From Rhodococcus sp. OK302 (GTDB lineage Bacteria > Actinomycetota > Actinomycetes > Mycobacteriales > Mycobacteriaceae): DNA of 64,000 nt. Below are positions 1 through 9,372 of the stretch, piece after piece (within the stretch, counting starts at the first letter, position 1; each line of letters opens with the position of its first letter). Made by a program: the position numbers and the translations under genes. The stretch covers positions 310,001 to 374,000 of the forward strand of contig NZ_NPJZ01000001.1 of the NCBI RefSeq assembly GCF_002245895.1, written 5' to 3'. The notes below the pieces were generated by a model. It saw nothing but the letters and a program-made list of their open reading frames with translations, made no database searches and was not told the origin of the DNA.

Positions 1-209
1 CTGCGCGCATACCGAGCCAGAACGCCGCAGAACGACAGCACCAGAATCAAGACGAGGAGGATCCCGACGCCGGTCCACCGAAGTCGCGAGTGGCCACCGT
101 GCTTCCCGTCGTCATGCTTCTCTCCGCTGGTCGCCGCCAGTTGGGCGCGTAATTTCTCCAGTTCAGCGCGCTCCGAATTGCTGAGCGGTTGGGCATCTGC
201 GGATTCCAT
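1..209 (-). CDS. Integral membrane protein, N-terminal fragment
   Basis: The ATG at 209 opens a frame that leaves the window on the left, so only about 69 residues are visible. They comprise a charged, Glu/Lys/Arg-rich cytoplasmic start (SNSERAELEKLRAQ), a His/Lys-rich stretch, then one hydrophobic segment (VGILLVLILVLSFCGVLARY) that looks like a first membrane helix. The pattern of a charged head, an RW motif and a helix ending in ARYAR resembles a widespread actinobacterial membrane protein of unknown function; that assignment is from memory of the family. The gene lies 76 bp upstream of the recD stop on the same strand and could be read through from recCBD. An overlapping 62-residue frame at 47-235 is a shadow of this gene. 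Confidence 0.6.
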   Translation of the reverse strand, partial: MESADAQPLSNSERAELEKLRAQLAATSGEKHDDGKHGGHSRLRWTGVGILLVLILVLSFCGVLARYAR

Positions 210-285
210 ATGGGGTCTCGGTATCGCTCGATCAAGCGTCGACAGCGGAGGCAATGCCCTCAATAAGTACCCGGCATCCGCACTC

Positions 286-2151
286 TTAACCCGAGTAGGG
301 CCGAATTTCGCGACGCAATCCGCTGGCCCGAAGCACCTGCCGCTCGACTCCTGCCCGCACGGATTCCTCCGTTCCGATCACCCGTACATGGGTTCGTGCG
401 CGAGTGATGGCGGTGTACAACAACTCTCGGGTCAGTAGCGACGACGCCTCCGCCGGCAACATCACCGAGACCGTGTCGTACTGGCTGCCCTGGCTTCGGT
501 GAATGGTCATCGCGTACACCGTCTGCACAGCCGACAACGAGCTCGGATGCAACTCGAAGGTCTCGTTCCCGCGTTGGAACGCAGCCATGAGTACGCCATC
601 GCCGCTATCGACGATCACCCCGGTATCACCGTTGTAGATACCCACCTCGTAGTCATTGGCTGTCACCAACAACGGCTGACCGGGATACCACTGCGCGGGG
701 TTCAAGAACTGCCCGGATGCGCTGCCAACCCAGTCCATGGCCTGCTGCGCCCAGCGACTGACTCCGTACGGGCCATCACGGTGAGCGCACAGCAGTCGAT
801 GCGTTTCCATACTTTTCACGGCGCCCGATGCGTCGCCCAATTCCGCGAACCTGGTCACGGCTTCGGAACTGCCGACTAGGTCTGCACGCAAGGAGTCCAG
901 ATCGTCGGGTGAGTGGAACGACACGGCAGGGTCGTCGCTGCGGAGGATCGCCATGACCTCGGCAGCTTTGCCCTCTCGAACCGCGTGCGCCAACCGCGCG
1001 ATAGTTCCGTCGAATCTTCTGCCACGGGAAAGCTGCACGATACCGGCTCGAAGTCGATCTCGATCATGATCGGAGAGCGATTCTTCCGCATCGCGATCTG
1101 CAAGGTCTTCAGCGACCACACTGTCGAGCACCGGGTTGCCCGGCGCTAGTGACGGCCGCGCAACAAGGTCGGCGAGAACAGCGCCGGCGTCGACGGAGGT
1201 CAGCTGATCCGGGTCACCGACCAGGAGCAACCTCGCATCAGGACGCACAGCCTCGAGCAACCGTGCCATCAACGTCAATGACACCATCGAGGTCTCGTCT
1301 ACCACCACCACGTCGTACGGCAGTCGATTGGACGCGTTGTACTTGAACCTACTGGCACTACCGCGCTGCCATCCCAACAACCTGTGCAAGGTTTTCGCGG
1401 TCAGTTCGGATGGAAGTCCCAACAGCTCAGCTTGCTCACGTACCGATTCCTGCAGTCGCGCAGCGGCTTTACCGGTGGGCGCGGCAAGTCCGATCCTGAC
1501 CGTGGAACCATGCTCGGCTACGAGGAGCGCCAGAATACGTGCCACCGTGTGAGTCTTGCCGGTTCCCGGCCCGCCGGCAACGACGGTGGTCCAGTGTGTG
1601 AGCGCGAGCGCCGCCGCCACCCGCTGGCGGTCCGGACTGGGTGTGGGCACCGCATTGTCAACGAAGAATCTATCCAACCCGGCACGAACCGCATCCGAGT
1701 CGATTGCCGGATGTGTAGCGGCTCGTTCGTCGAGTACCCTGCGAATAGTCTGCTCCTGCAAGAAGTACCGATCGAGGTACAACAATTCGCCGTCGTCGGT
1801 ATCCACCAGACGCAGTGGCCGTAGCGGGCCGGCAGTTCCACCGATCACCAGTGGACTGAGCCGCAACGCACTGACAATCGCGTCGGGTTCCGGCCACGGC
1901 AACGCCGCGAGGTCGGCTTCGGTGGCGCCGTCGACGATGACCAGATGCATGCGTCGCAGATCCAGGCATACCGATCCCGAGCGCACCGCGCGTACAGCCA
2001 GGGCAGCAACCAGCATGACGTCGTGCGACGGTTCCCCGCCCAAGGCGCACAGCCTGGCGGCCACATGGACGTCGGCGGCCACAAGAACTCCAGCCTCGTT
2101 GAACGTGCGCACTATCCCCCGCGCTCGCTGGGCCAGTTGCGCGTCGGTCAT
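286..2151 (-). CDS. recD: Exodeoxyribonuclease V subunit alpha (RecD helicase)
   Basis: RecD is the 5'-3' superfamily 1 helicase motor of RecBCD, which unwinds and resects double-strand DNA ends. The 621-residue product has a RecD-type N-terminal domain, a Walker A motif GGPGTGKT near residue 193, a Walker B-like DETSM, and late helicase motifs TIHRSQGSQYD and TAITRAR close to the C terminus. The open frame extends upstream to 2346, but the chosen ATG at 2151 overlaps the recB stop in an ATGA quartet, and the upstream extension is Arg-rich out-of-frame recB sequence. This overlap implies translational coupling. RecD is the last gene of the recC-recB-recD operon. In mycobacteria RecBCD is used mainly for single-strand annealing while AdnAB serves recombination; whether that holds here cannot be seen. 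Confidence 0.95.
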   Translation of the reverse strand: MTDAQLAQRARGIVRTFNEAGVLVAADVHVAARLCALGGEPSHDVMLVAALAVRAVRSGSVCLDLRRMHLVIVDGATEADLAALPWPEPDAIVSALRLSPLVIGGTAGPLRPLRLVDTDDGELLYLDRYFLQEQTIRRVLDERAATHPAIDSDAVRAGLDRFFVDNAVPTPSPDRQRVAAALALTHWTTVVAGGPGTGKTHTVARILALLVAEHGSTVRIGLAAPTGKAAARLQESVREQAELLGLPSELTAKTLHRLLGWQRGSASRFKYNASNRLPYDVVVVDETSMVSLTLMARLLEAVRPDARLLLVGDPDQLTSVDAGAVLADLVARPSLAPGNPVLDSVVAEDLADRDAEESLSDHDRDRLRAGIVQLSRGRRFDGTIARLAHAVREGKAAEVMAILRSDDPAVSFHSPDDLDSLRADLVGSSEAVTRFAELGDASGAVKSMETHRLLCAHRDGPYGVSRWAQQAMDWVGSASGQFLNPAQWYPGQPLLVTANDYEVGIYNGDTGVIVDSGDGVLMAAFQRGNETFELHPSSLSAVQTVYAMTIHRSQGSQYDTVSVMLPAEASSLLTRELLYTAITRARTHVRVIGTEESVRAGVERQVLRASGLRREIRPYSG

Positions 2152-5100
2152 CGGGACTCCTGCACTGCATCGACGGACTGGACATGGCCTGCAAGGAGAT
2201 CCGAAAGCTCGACTACAAGTGCGGCCGGCGGCTTCCACTCGAACACGCCGCAGTCTGCTGGGCTTCCGGGGCCGAGCATGCCGCGGACGAACTGGTACTG
2301 AGCGCCGCCGAGATGCCGATGCGGATCGTAATCCGCGAGCCGCCACCGCAAATACCGGTGCAGCGCAACCGAATACAACAGTGCTTGAAGTGGGTAGTGC
2401 GAGCGGATCATTTCGGCTGCCATCAAGTCCCGGGTGTAGTGGGCCGCAGTGAGATCGCCTCGACCCAATCGGTTGGTCTTGTAGTCGACGATCACAAACG
2501 ACGGACCCGGGATCCGCAGTACCGCATCGATACTTCCCGTCAGAAATCCCCGCATGGGCATGGTCTCGACGCGGTCGAGGTGGTCGGCGTAACCCACAAG
2601 AATGTCGCCGTGCGGCAAGTGCTTTCGGAGGAGGTCCGCCACCCGGTGGAGTGTGACACTCAAGGACACCGGATCGTCACCACCGGCCAGCGGCAGCTCG
2701 AAGTCCAACTCCGGCAGTCGATTCGACGGTGCAATAGTGGCCAAGGTTCCGAAACCCAAGGGCGTCTGCATCACCAGCAACAAGGCATCGGCCAGTGCTT
2801 TCGGGTCGATATCCGCAGCGCGGGCGGATACTGCCTCGCTGCACCGATCAGCGAGTTCGCTGCGCAAATCCTGCACCGACGTGTCCACTACTTCAAGGAT
2901 TTCGTGAACCAACGTGCCGAAAGCTGCACCGGCGGGCAAACCGTTCATTGGCGACGGTAGCGCTTCCAGCGGAGACGCTACTACCGGACCGGCCTCGACG
3001 GATTCTTCCGGTTCATCATCCTTCCCCGGATTCTCTGCCTCACTGTCAGCAGTGGGTGCGTGGTGAGCGCCCGCCGTCAATGCCGAATACGATGTCCGAC
3101 GCCAGAGAGTGTCCAGATCACGATCGAATCTTGCAGCTTCCAATGTGTAAGCCTTGGTGCCGGATTCAGACCATCGCTCGATGGACGGCGGGTGAGGTCC
3201 CACGGATTCAACAGAAATCACGTCCGACCTCTCGGCGGGCCACGATTCCAAACGTGCCGCAATGACGCCGTCGTCAAGCACCTTCACTACTCGCGCCGGC
3301 TCGGAAATTCCGGGACTGCGCCCGAGTAGCAGCCTGTGCAATGCGGACCTCGACGTACCGAAGGACGGTGCCCACCAGAGGACCAGCTGACATTGCGCCC
3401 GGGTGAGTGCCACGTACAGCAGACGCAATTCCTCGCCCGCACTTTCAGTTTCAGCCGTCACCTTCCGAGCGCCGTATCCCGGACCGTATTCGCCACCGAC
3501 ATCAAGCAGTCGGCGTCCGTCCCCGTCGTGAAGCATCTGAGTGGCGCCGGCGAATCCGCCGACGCTGTCCCAACCGAAGGGCACGTACACAATCGGGAAC
3601 TCGAGTCCCTTACTGGCGTGAACCGTCGCGATCTGCACCGCCGCAGCGTCACTGTCCAAACGTCGGCTGCGATCGGTCACGCTTCCCGAAGCAGGATCCT
3701 TGATTCGATCACTGAGCCAACGCACCAGCGCACTCAACCCGAAGGACTCTTCGGCCGCGACTCGGCTCAGCATCTGCGCGATATGCCGCAGGTCCGTGAA
3801 CTGCCGCTCACCCGCCGGCGCCGACAATATCCTTCTCTCCAAGCTTGTTTCAGACGAGATACGTTCGAACACCGCGGCAAAACCGATACGCCCGAACAGC
3901 TCGGCAAACACCCGCAACTGACCCGATACCGCAGCCACGACGGTGTTGCCGTCGGAATCCACCGCCTCCGGCGTATACCCCAGGATCGGGGACAGTGCAG
4001 CCAACCGCACTCTGTCGCTGCGATGCGGCTGCTCGACAGCCTGCAACAGCCACAACCAGTGCTGGGCACTCGCTGTCGCGAACACGCTCGAGCCTCCCGC
4101 CAACACCGACGGAACACCCACGCGCTCGAGGGTGCCGCGAATCATCTCGGCCTGCTTGTGATTACGCACCAAGACGGCGACGTCACCGGGCACTACCGGC
4201 CGTGTGGAACCACCGAGAGCCAAACTCGAACCACTGTGCAACAGCCGCACTACGTCGGCGGCAAGATCCTCGGCGATTCGACTACGCAATCGACCGACCG
4301 CCGGGAACTGTGACCGGTTGAGCGGACCCGCACCCGTTCGCGGGAGATAACGCAATCGCAGGGGCGGCTGGCCGGACAGCCGGGAAACCTTGTGCGAAGA
4401 CGCAACCGGATGCGCCACGATGTCTTCGTTACCGAGCGCCGCGCCACCGTACAGATGTTGCAGCGCAGTCAGAACTCCCGGATCACTGCGCCAGTTGGTA
4501 GTGAGTTCCTGATGTGAATCGGCCTGCCGAACTGCGTCCAGGTAACTCAGCACCTCGGCACCGCGGAACGCATAGATTGCCTGCTTGGGGTCTCCGACCA
4601 GGACGAGCGTAGTCTGTCCGTGAAACGCGAGCCTTAAGATTTCCCACTGCAGTGGGTCGGTGTCCTGAAACTCGTCGATGAGCACGACCCGGAACTTCTC
4701 GCGCACTCGACGGCATGCTTCGGGCCCGTAGTCCGGATCGGCGAGCACACCGTGCAGGAGGGTCAAGAGATCGTTGAAGTCGCGAATCCCTTTGGCCCGC
4801 TTACGTCGTTCGACCTCGACTCTTGCCGCAGCCGCGAACAATACTCGCTGGCCGGGGACGGTTTCTTCATCGGCATCCGGTTCGAGGACTGCCTGTCCAT
4901 CTGCCACCGCACTGCGCGCAATTGCCAATGCATCGTTCATCGAGAACGGCGGCGACGTATCCAGAGCGCTGTACCGAATGAGATAGAGGTCGGTGACGAC
5001 CTCGGCAATCAGGTCGTCAACTGATTCGACAAACGTCGCGTCAGGTTCCCGTTCGCCCGCAATGCCCAGGCTGTCGAGCATCCGCTGACAGAAACTGTGC

Positions 5101-5462
5101 GTCGTGGTCATGGTTCCGGAATCGAACTCGGCAAGAGCCCGGAGGAGTCGACGACGACGGAGTGCCACCTCGTCATCAGTGGCGGAAGCTAGGTAGCTTA
5201 TGAGCTCATCCTGGGATGACCGAGCGTTGTCGACATCGGCCAGTGCTGCCGAAACACCGGCAAACCGCTCACGCGTACGTTCCCGAAGTTCTTGTGTGGC
5301 AGCCCGACTGAATGTCACCAGCAGTACCTGCGAGATGTCGGCAACGCCCTCGGCTACGCACCGAGTTGCCAGTCCGACAATGGCGTAGGTCTTGCCGGTA
5401 CCGGCACTCGCCTCCAGCACCGTTGTTCCGGTGGGAAGTTTCCCCAACAGATCGAAGTCCAT
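2148..5462 (-). CDS. recB: Exodeoxyribonuclease V subunit beta (RecB helicase-nuclease)
   Basis: RecB is the 3'-5' helicase and the only nuclease of RecBCD. The 1104-residue protein begins MDFDLLGKLPTGTTVLEASAGTGKT, with Walker A at residues 18-25. It then shows the UvrD-type motifs LLVTFSRAAT, VLIDEFQDTDPLQW and LVGDPKQAIYAFRGA, and VHASKGLEFPIVYVPF further on. The C-terminal RecB nuclease domain is intact, with Asp979 in GSID and Asp993-Tyr-Lys995 as the metal-binding triad. Length is close to that of E. coli RecB (about 1180). The start has a GCGGAG ribosome site five bases upstream of ATG. The gene begins two bases after recC ends and overlaps recD by four bases, so the three are one operon. 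Confidence 0.96.
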   Translation of the reverse strand: MDFDLLGKLPTGTTVLEASAGTGKTYAIVGLATRCVAEGVADISQVLLVTFSRAATQELRERTRERFAGVSAALADVDNARSSQDELISYLASATDDEVALRRRRLLRALAEFDSGTMTTTHSFCQRMLDSLGIAGEREPDATFVESVDDLIAEVVTDLYLIRYSALDTSPPFSMNDALAIARSAVADGQAVLEPDADEETVPGQRVLFAAAARVEVERRKRAKGIRDFNDLLTLLHGVLADPDYGPEACRRVREKFRVVLIDEFQDTDPLQWEILRLAFHGQTTLVLVGDPKQAIYAFRGAEVLSYLDAVRQADSHQELTTNWRSDPGVLTALQHLYGGAALGNEDIVAHPVASSHKVSRLSGQPPLRLRYLPRTGAGPLNRSQFPAVGRLRSRIAEDLAADVVRLLHSGSSLALGGSTRPVVPGDVAVLVRNHKQAEMIRGTLERVGVPSVLAGGSSVFATASAQHWLWLLQAVEQPHRSDRVRLAALSPILGYTPEAVDSDGNTVVAAVSGQLRVFAELFGRIGFAAVFERISSETSLERRILSAPAGERQFTDLRHIAQMLSRVAAEESFGLSALVRWLSDRIKDPASGSVTDRSRRLDSDAAAVQIATVHASKGLEFPIVYVPFGWDSVGGFAGATQMLHDGDGRRLLDVGGEYGPGYGARKVTAETESAGEELRLLYVALTRAQCQLVLWWAPSFGTSRSALHRLLLGRSPGISEPARVVKVLDDGVIAARLESWPAERSDVISVESVGPHPPSIERWSESGTKAYTLEAARFDRDLDTLWRRTSYSALTAGAHHAPTADSEAENPGKDDEPEESVEAGPVVASPLEALPSPMNGLPAGAAFGTLVHEILEVVDTSVQDLRSELADRCSEAVSARAADIDPKALADALLLVMQTPLGFGTLATIAPSNRLPELDFELPLAGGDDPVSLSVTLHRVADLLRKHLPHGDILVGYADHLDRVETMPMRGFLTGSIDAVLRIPGPSFVIVDYKTNRLGRGDLTAAHYTRDLMAAEMIRSHYPLQALLYSVALHRYLRWRLADYDPHRHLGGAQYQFVRGMLGPGSPADCGVFEWKPPAALVVELSDLLAGHVQSVDAVQESR

Positions 5463-5464
5463 GT

Positions 5465-8400
5465 CTACTCCGCACTTTCATTGGCCAACAACGGTAGCCA
5501 GAGTCGATTCGCCAGAACCCCGAACCGGGTAGGTTCTTCGGCCCAAACACATTCGTCGTCGAGGGGTGCGCTTGCCGCGAGATCGGCAAAGGCGCTCGAT
5601 TCTCCGAATACGTAGACATTGCTCGGATCAACTCCGTCGCCGAACGAGCGTCCCCAAGTTGCCTCGGCGCTACTCATCGCGTTGTCGATCGACTGACCAC
5701 CAAAGCGCCGGTTCGCGTATTCGGCAGTGGCATTGGTCCACAGCGGAATCGGCGCATGCAAACCTCGATCGCGAAGATCGACCAACTGACGCAGTATGTC
5801 CAGCGCGTTGGTCGGAGCAGCCAGAATCGACCGGGTGGCTGGGCGCCTGTTCCCGCCGCGGCCCACCGTTACCGCATTGATCTGTCCGTCAGTACCGGCC
5901 GCTGCCAGCGCCAAGAGATTAACCCACGCCGTCAACCTGTGTTTTGCCGCCAGCGACGAATACTGCGCCCGGACAATCGAATTGCCATAGACACCCGTAA
6001 CCGTTCCGTTAAGTCGTCGACCGTCACCGATCTCGACCGATACGTCGACCGCGGTCGCGTCACCGTTCATATGCGGCAAGGTGAGGCCAGCCAGCTGGTC
6101 CACTACCCACTCGACGTTGCCCAACACCGTGTTACCGAGTGAGTACGGGGGCAAGGTTCCACGGCGCCATTCGGCTGCCCGAAAGTCTGCGGAACTGCGA
6201 CCGACCAAGCGGGAGGCGAGCATTCGGTCTCCCAACTCCCAGGTTGCCAAGCCGTCGAGTTCCGCGTCGAGTGAATCTGCGATGTCGTCGCCCGTTTCCG
6301 GAACCCGGATACCGAACCGTTGACGGAGGAAACCCCGCGCGGGATGGATCAGGAAAGACACCAGATCTGCCAGATCCACATCATCGTTAGGCATCGGGGG
6401 CAATGACGCCGAGCGGACCGTCTGCAATTCGATCGGCGTTCCCCCGATGGCCCGTGCGCCTGCCAGCGCGGCGGCATCGAAGCTGAACGGACTATCGAGT
6501 TGGAAGTTCCGCCGATCGAAGGACTGCAACGGATGCCGCGTAAGTACCTGCGCCATACCTCCCTGCCCGACCGTCGATTTCAGGACATCGAGCAGTCCAC
6601 TCAGAGGAATTGCGGGCGGGCGGATTGCTCCAGTGACCGGATCTGCCCCGGTGTACAGGAGAAGGAGATGCTCGCCGGCCGACATGACTGCGTCGAGGAG
6701 AAGCTGCCTGTCTTCGCTTCGCAGATCCCTTTCCCCGACAATGGGATCGCGGGCCAGGATGTCATCCCCGTCGACGCCCCCGGATCGCGGGAATACCTCG
6801 TCGTCGAGACCGAGGAGAACAACGACGCGGTGCGGTACCGAGCGCATCGGCACCATGGTGCACACAGTCAATTCACCGGTACGGAAGTTGGCGCGAGTCG
6901 GCTTGCCGGCCAAGCTTTTCGAGAGAAGCGCGCGGATATCGGAGAGCGCAAGTGTGGTGTCGGAACCGTACTGGAGCGCACTCGCGAGTTCGCTGTGCGC
7001 CGACGCGCTCTGCCATGCGTCGGCCGGGGCCGCATCGGTGAGCAGATCGAGAGCTCGGACGAGTACGCGAAGCCACTCCGACGGCGAATGAGGGCCGGCC
7101 ACATCGCGCAGCGATACCGCCATTCGGTCGATGTACTCGGCAAAACGTCCACTGAGGTCGATGTCCGTACTCTCGACGTCGTCGAGTGGCAACGCCAGAT
7201 CCAGCCAGGCATTCTCCGATTCGTCTGCACTCGCGCCCAACAAGATTCGGTCGACAGCTGTGTTGAAGGTGTTCTGTTTAAAACCTCTCAGACCGAAGTT
7301 TGCGCGTTGCCGACTGTCGATTCCCCACCGTGCGCCGGCCGCGGTGGCCCATTCACGGAGCCGCTCCAACTCGTCGTCGGAGAACGAGAAACGTGTGCGT
7401 ACCGGTTCACTCGCGGCAAGATCGAGAACCTGGCTGGCGGTTGCACGACCGTCGGCAAGCTCGAGCAGGGTGGCCAGCACAGCCAGCATCGGATTGGTTT
7501 GGCGCAGACCGCGATCGGCTAGGCGGACCCGAAGCCGGTGTCCGGGGTGGCCGTGAATTCCCTGGCCGAATGCCGCGCGCACCAAGGGTGAGAATGTTTC
7601 GACGTCCGGGCACATGACAAGAACGTCTCGAGGCTCGAGAGTGGGATCGTCCTCGAACAACCGCAACAGCGATTCTCTCAGAACCTCGACCTGACGAGCG
7701 GGACCGTGGCAGGCATGAACCTGCACTGTCCCATCAGGTTTCACACCGGACATCGGCGCACGGTCTGCAACGATGTCTGCTTGCACCTCCGCAAGCAGGG
7801 TCTGAGTTCTGGGCTCAGCGGGCAGATGTACCGATCTGAAATCGATGGTTGAAAGACTCGACTGCATCTCTCGAACATCGCGGGCCAGGCTGGACAACAA
7901 CGGATTCGGCGAGATCAGGGCAGAGGTATCGGCCGAACGACGGGCAGCCGTCGGCAACTCCTTGCCGAGCTGCTCCCACAGCGCCGGGCTGGGATGTGGC
8001 AACCACACATGCACATCGCGGTGAACAGCCAATGCATCGAGAACTAAACGCTGATCGACCGGAAGTCGGGTAGGTCCGAACACCGAAAATCGTTCGGGCA
8101 GATCAACCAGCGATGCGTCCTCGCGCAATGCCTGGCACACCGTCATCAGTCGCTCAGCTGGGCCAGGCGCATCAATTCGGTCTGCAACAACGGTCCACAA
8201 TCTGGCCTGCCACTCGAAATCCTCGGCCAGCGGCGAACCCTGGCCGTCGGTGAACCGTCCCGCTGCCCAGTCGATCAGCATCTGCGGACGCTGCGCCGCG
8301 TAGCTGCGGAACAAGTCGGCGACGTGCGACGCCGACGCGAACCGTCGGCCCACCCCGAGCCCCCGAAGGTGCTTGGCCAAGACTCCACACCACGGTTCAG

Positions 8401-8734
8401 TGATGGAATCGTCGATGGCATCAAGAACAGTCCACACCAGACGCCTCGACGCCCAAGGATCGTTGTCCGCGCTGACGCCGCTGACACTAGCGAGGGCCTC
8501 GTCGACCAGACGAGCGGGAGACGGGAAGCTGATGTTCGCAGAAATACCGTCCTGCGACGACGCCGTCGTGGTGCCCAAGCGTGCCGAAAGCTGCTGGTTG
8601 AGCCAACGTTCCACACCTTTCGCGGGAACGGCAATGATTTCCCGGGCAAAGGGGTCCGATAGCGGCGTACGAAGGAGAGTGGTCAGAGCTGCGACCAGTG
8701 TGTCGGAGCGCTCTGCGCGATAAAACGTCAACAC
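5465..8734 (-). CDS. recC: Exodeoxyribonuclease V subunit gamma (RecC)
   Basis: RecC is the non-catalytic scaffold of RecBCD that splits the strands and recognises Chi. The product is about 1089 residues and starts VLTFYRAERSDTLVAAL, which parallels the MLRVYHSNRLDVL start of enterobacterial RecC. It also carries the conserved IAVPAKGVERWLNQQLS and GELTVCTMVPMRSVPHRVVVLLGLDDEVFPR-type segments. The open frame reaches GTG 8752, but GTG 8734 is preferred because AAAAGGGG sits seven bases upstream of it and it matches the family start. It is the first gene of recCBD. The 65 bp between it and the SRPBCC-like gene upstream show no clear terminator, so the promoter is probably there or further upstream. 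Confidence 0.94.
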   Translation of the reverse strand: MLTFYRAERSDTLVAALTTLLRTPLSDPFAREIIAVPAKGVERWLNQQLSARLGTTTASSQDGISANISFPSPARLVDEALASVSGVSADNDPWASRRLVWTVLDAIDDSITEPWCGVLAKHLRGLGVGRRFASASHVADLFRSYAAQRPQMLIDWAAGRFTDGQGSPLAEDFEWQARLWTVVADRIDAPGPAERLMTVCQALREDASLVDLPERFSVFGPTRLPVDQRLVLDALAVHRDVHVWLPHPSPALWEQLGKELPTAARRSADTSALISPNPLLSSLARDVREMQSSLSTIDFRSVHLPAEPRTQTLLAEVQADIVADRAPMSGVKPDGTVQVHACHGPARQVEVLRESLLRLFEDDPTLEPRDVLVMCPDVETFSPLVRAAFGQGIHGHPGHRLRVRLADRGLRQTNPMLAVLATLLELADGRATASQVLDLAASEPVRTRFSFSDDELERLREWATAAGARWGIDSRQRANFGLRGFKQNTFNTAVDRILLGASADESENAWLDLALPLDDVESTDIDLSGRFAEYIDRMAVSLRDVAGPHSPSEWLRVLVRALDLLTDAAPADAWQSASAHSELASALQYGSDTTLALSDIRALLSKSLAGKPTRANFRTGELTVCTMVPMRSVPHRVVVLLGLDDEVFPRSGGVDGDDILARDPIVGERDLRSEDRQLLLDAVMSAGEHLLLLYTGADPVTGAIRPPAIPLSGLLDVLKSTVGQGGMAQVLTRHPLQSFDRRNFQLDSPFSFDAAALAGARAIGGTPIELQTVRSASLPPMPNDDVDLADLVSFLIHPARGFLRQRFGIRVPETGDDIADSLDAELDGLATWELGDRMLASRLVGRSSADFRAAEWRRGTLPPYSLGNTVLGNVEWVVDQLAGLTLPHMNGDATAVDVSVEIGDGRRLNGTVTGVYGNSIVRAQYSSLAAKHRLTAWVNLLALAAAGTDGQINAVTVGRGGNRRPATRSILAAPTNALDILRQLVDLRDRGLHAPIPLWTNATAEYANRRFGGQSIDNAMSSAEATWGRSFGDGVDPSNVYVFGESSAFADLAASAPLDDECVWAEEPTRFGVLANRLWLPLLANESAE

Positions 8735-8817
8735 TCGAACGCCCCTTTTCACCCGATGAGGTTTCTATCTCACCACGGCGCACCGACACGTCTCGCTTGC
8801 TGGACCCCTGCGAAGTA

Positions 8818-9174
8818 CTACTGACCAAATGTGAATCGTAGATTTGCGTTAATCAGTACGTTCAGCCGACGGCGCATCAGGACGACCTCCGAGTCTGACG
8901 GTATCGGGTCATCCACGAACAGCGTCCAACACAGCATCGTGCTGTTTCCGATTGATTCGATGTCGAATCGAATAATCGCGTCGGGTCGATCCCGCCAGAT
9001 CGACGACCAGATCATCAACTCAGGATCGACTGTCCTGACAATCTCGGGTTCGGTCTCGCCCTCCATCAGATCAAGCCAATGCCGGGCGGGCTCCCGGTGT
9101 GGTTCGACCAACACCTCGAACACGAACCGCGCCGGAGGCGGTTGGCTTCGGCGTCGACTAGCGACCTGATACAT
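8818..9174 (-). CDS. SRPBCC-like small hypothetical protein
   Basis: This 118-residue soluble protein has no signal peptide. Its pattern, PPPARFVFEVLVEPHREPARHWL at the start and a run of alternating strands (IIRFDIESIG, STMLCWTLFVDD), resembles the START/SRPBCC ligand-binding fold used by polyketide-cyclase-like proteins. The assignment rests only on this general pattern. It lies between the His-rich small ORF at 9210-9350 and recC, all on the minus strand, with spacings of 35 and about 83 bp. No role can be inferred from the neighbours. Confidence 0.65.
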   Translation of the reverse strand: MYQVASRRRSQPPPARFVFEVLVEPHREPARHWLDLMEGETEPEIVRTVDPELMIWSSIWRDRPDAIIRFDIESIGNSTMLCWTLFVDDPIPSDSEVVLMRRRLNVLINANLRFTFGQ

Positions 9175-9209
9175 GCCAGGTGCCTAGCTGCTGCGCCGGG
9201 ACAGGCCCT

Positions 9210-9350
9210 TCAGTCGAAAGCGTGCGGAGTCTCCAAGAGGTGATGCGCACGCAGCCGCCGTGACGCATGCGGTGATCGATGATGGTGATGGTGCGTCGGA
9301 CCGCGAGCATGACGAACGAGGTCGTGAATACTTCGAATGACGTTTGACAT
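9210..9350 (-). CDS. His-rich small protein, 46 residues
   Basis: A 46-codon frame starts at ATG 9350 and stops at TGA 9210-9212. It is preceded by a near-ideal ribosome site, GGAAAGGG, five bases before the start. The product contains 11 histidines, five of them consecutive (residues 20-24), plus many arginines, and starts MSNVIRSIHDLVRHARG. It lies 22 bp downstream of the arylsulfatase stop and 35 bp upstream of the SRPBCC-like gene, so it is probably cotranscribed with the sulfatase. The His cluster suggests metal binding, perhaps delivery of Ca2+, Cu or Zn, but this is inference. It matches no family I can name. The strong ribosome site is the main evidence that it is translated. Confidence 0.55.
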   Translation of the reverse strand: MSNVIRSIHDLVRHARGPTHHHHHRSPHASRRLRAHHLLETPHAFD

Positions 9351-9372
9351 GACAGCCCTTTCCGACGGGGTG

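Noticed and set aside
2184..2960. Plus-strand frames across recBCD
   Set aside because: They are shadows of the intact recD, recB and recC frames.
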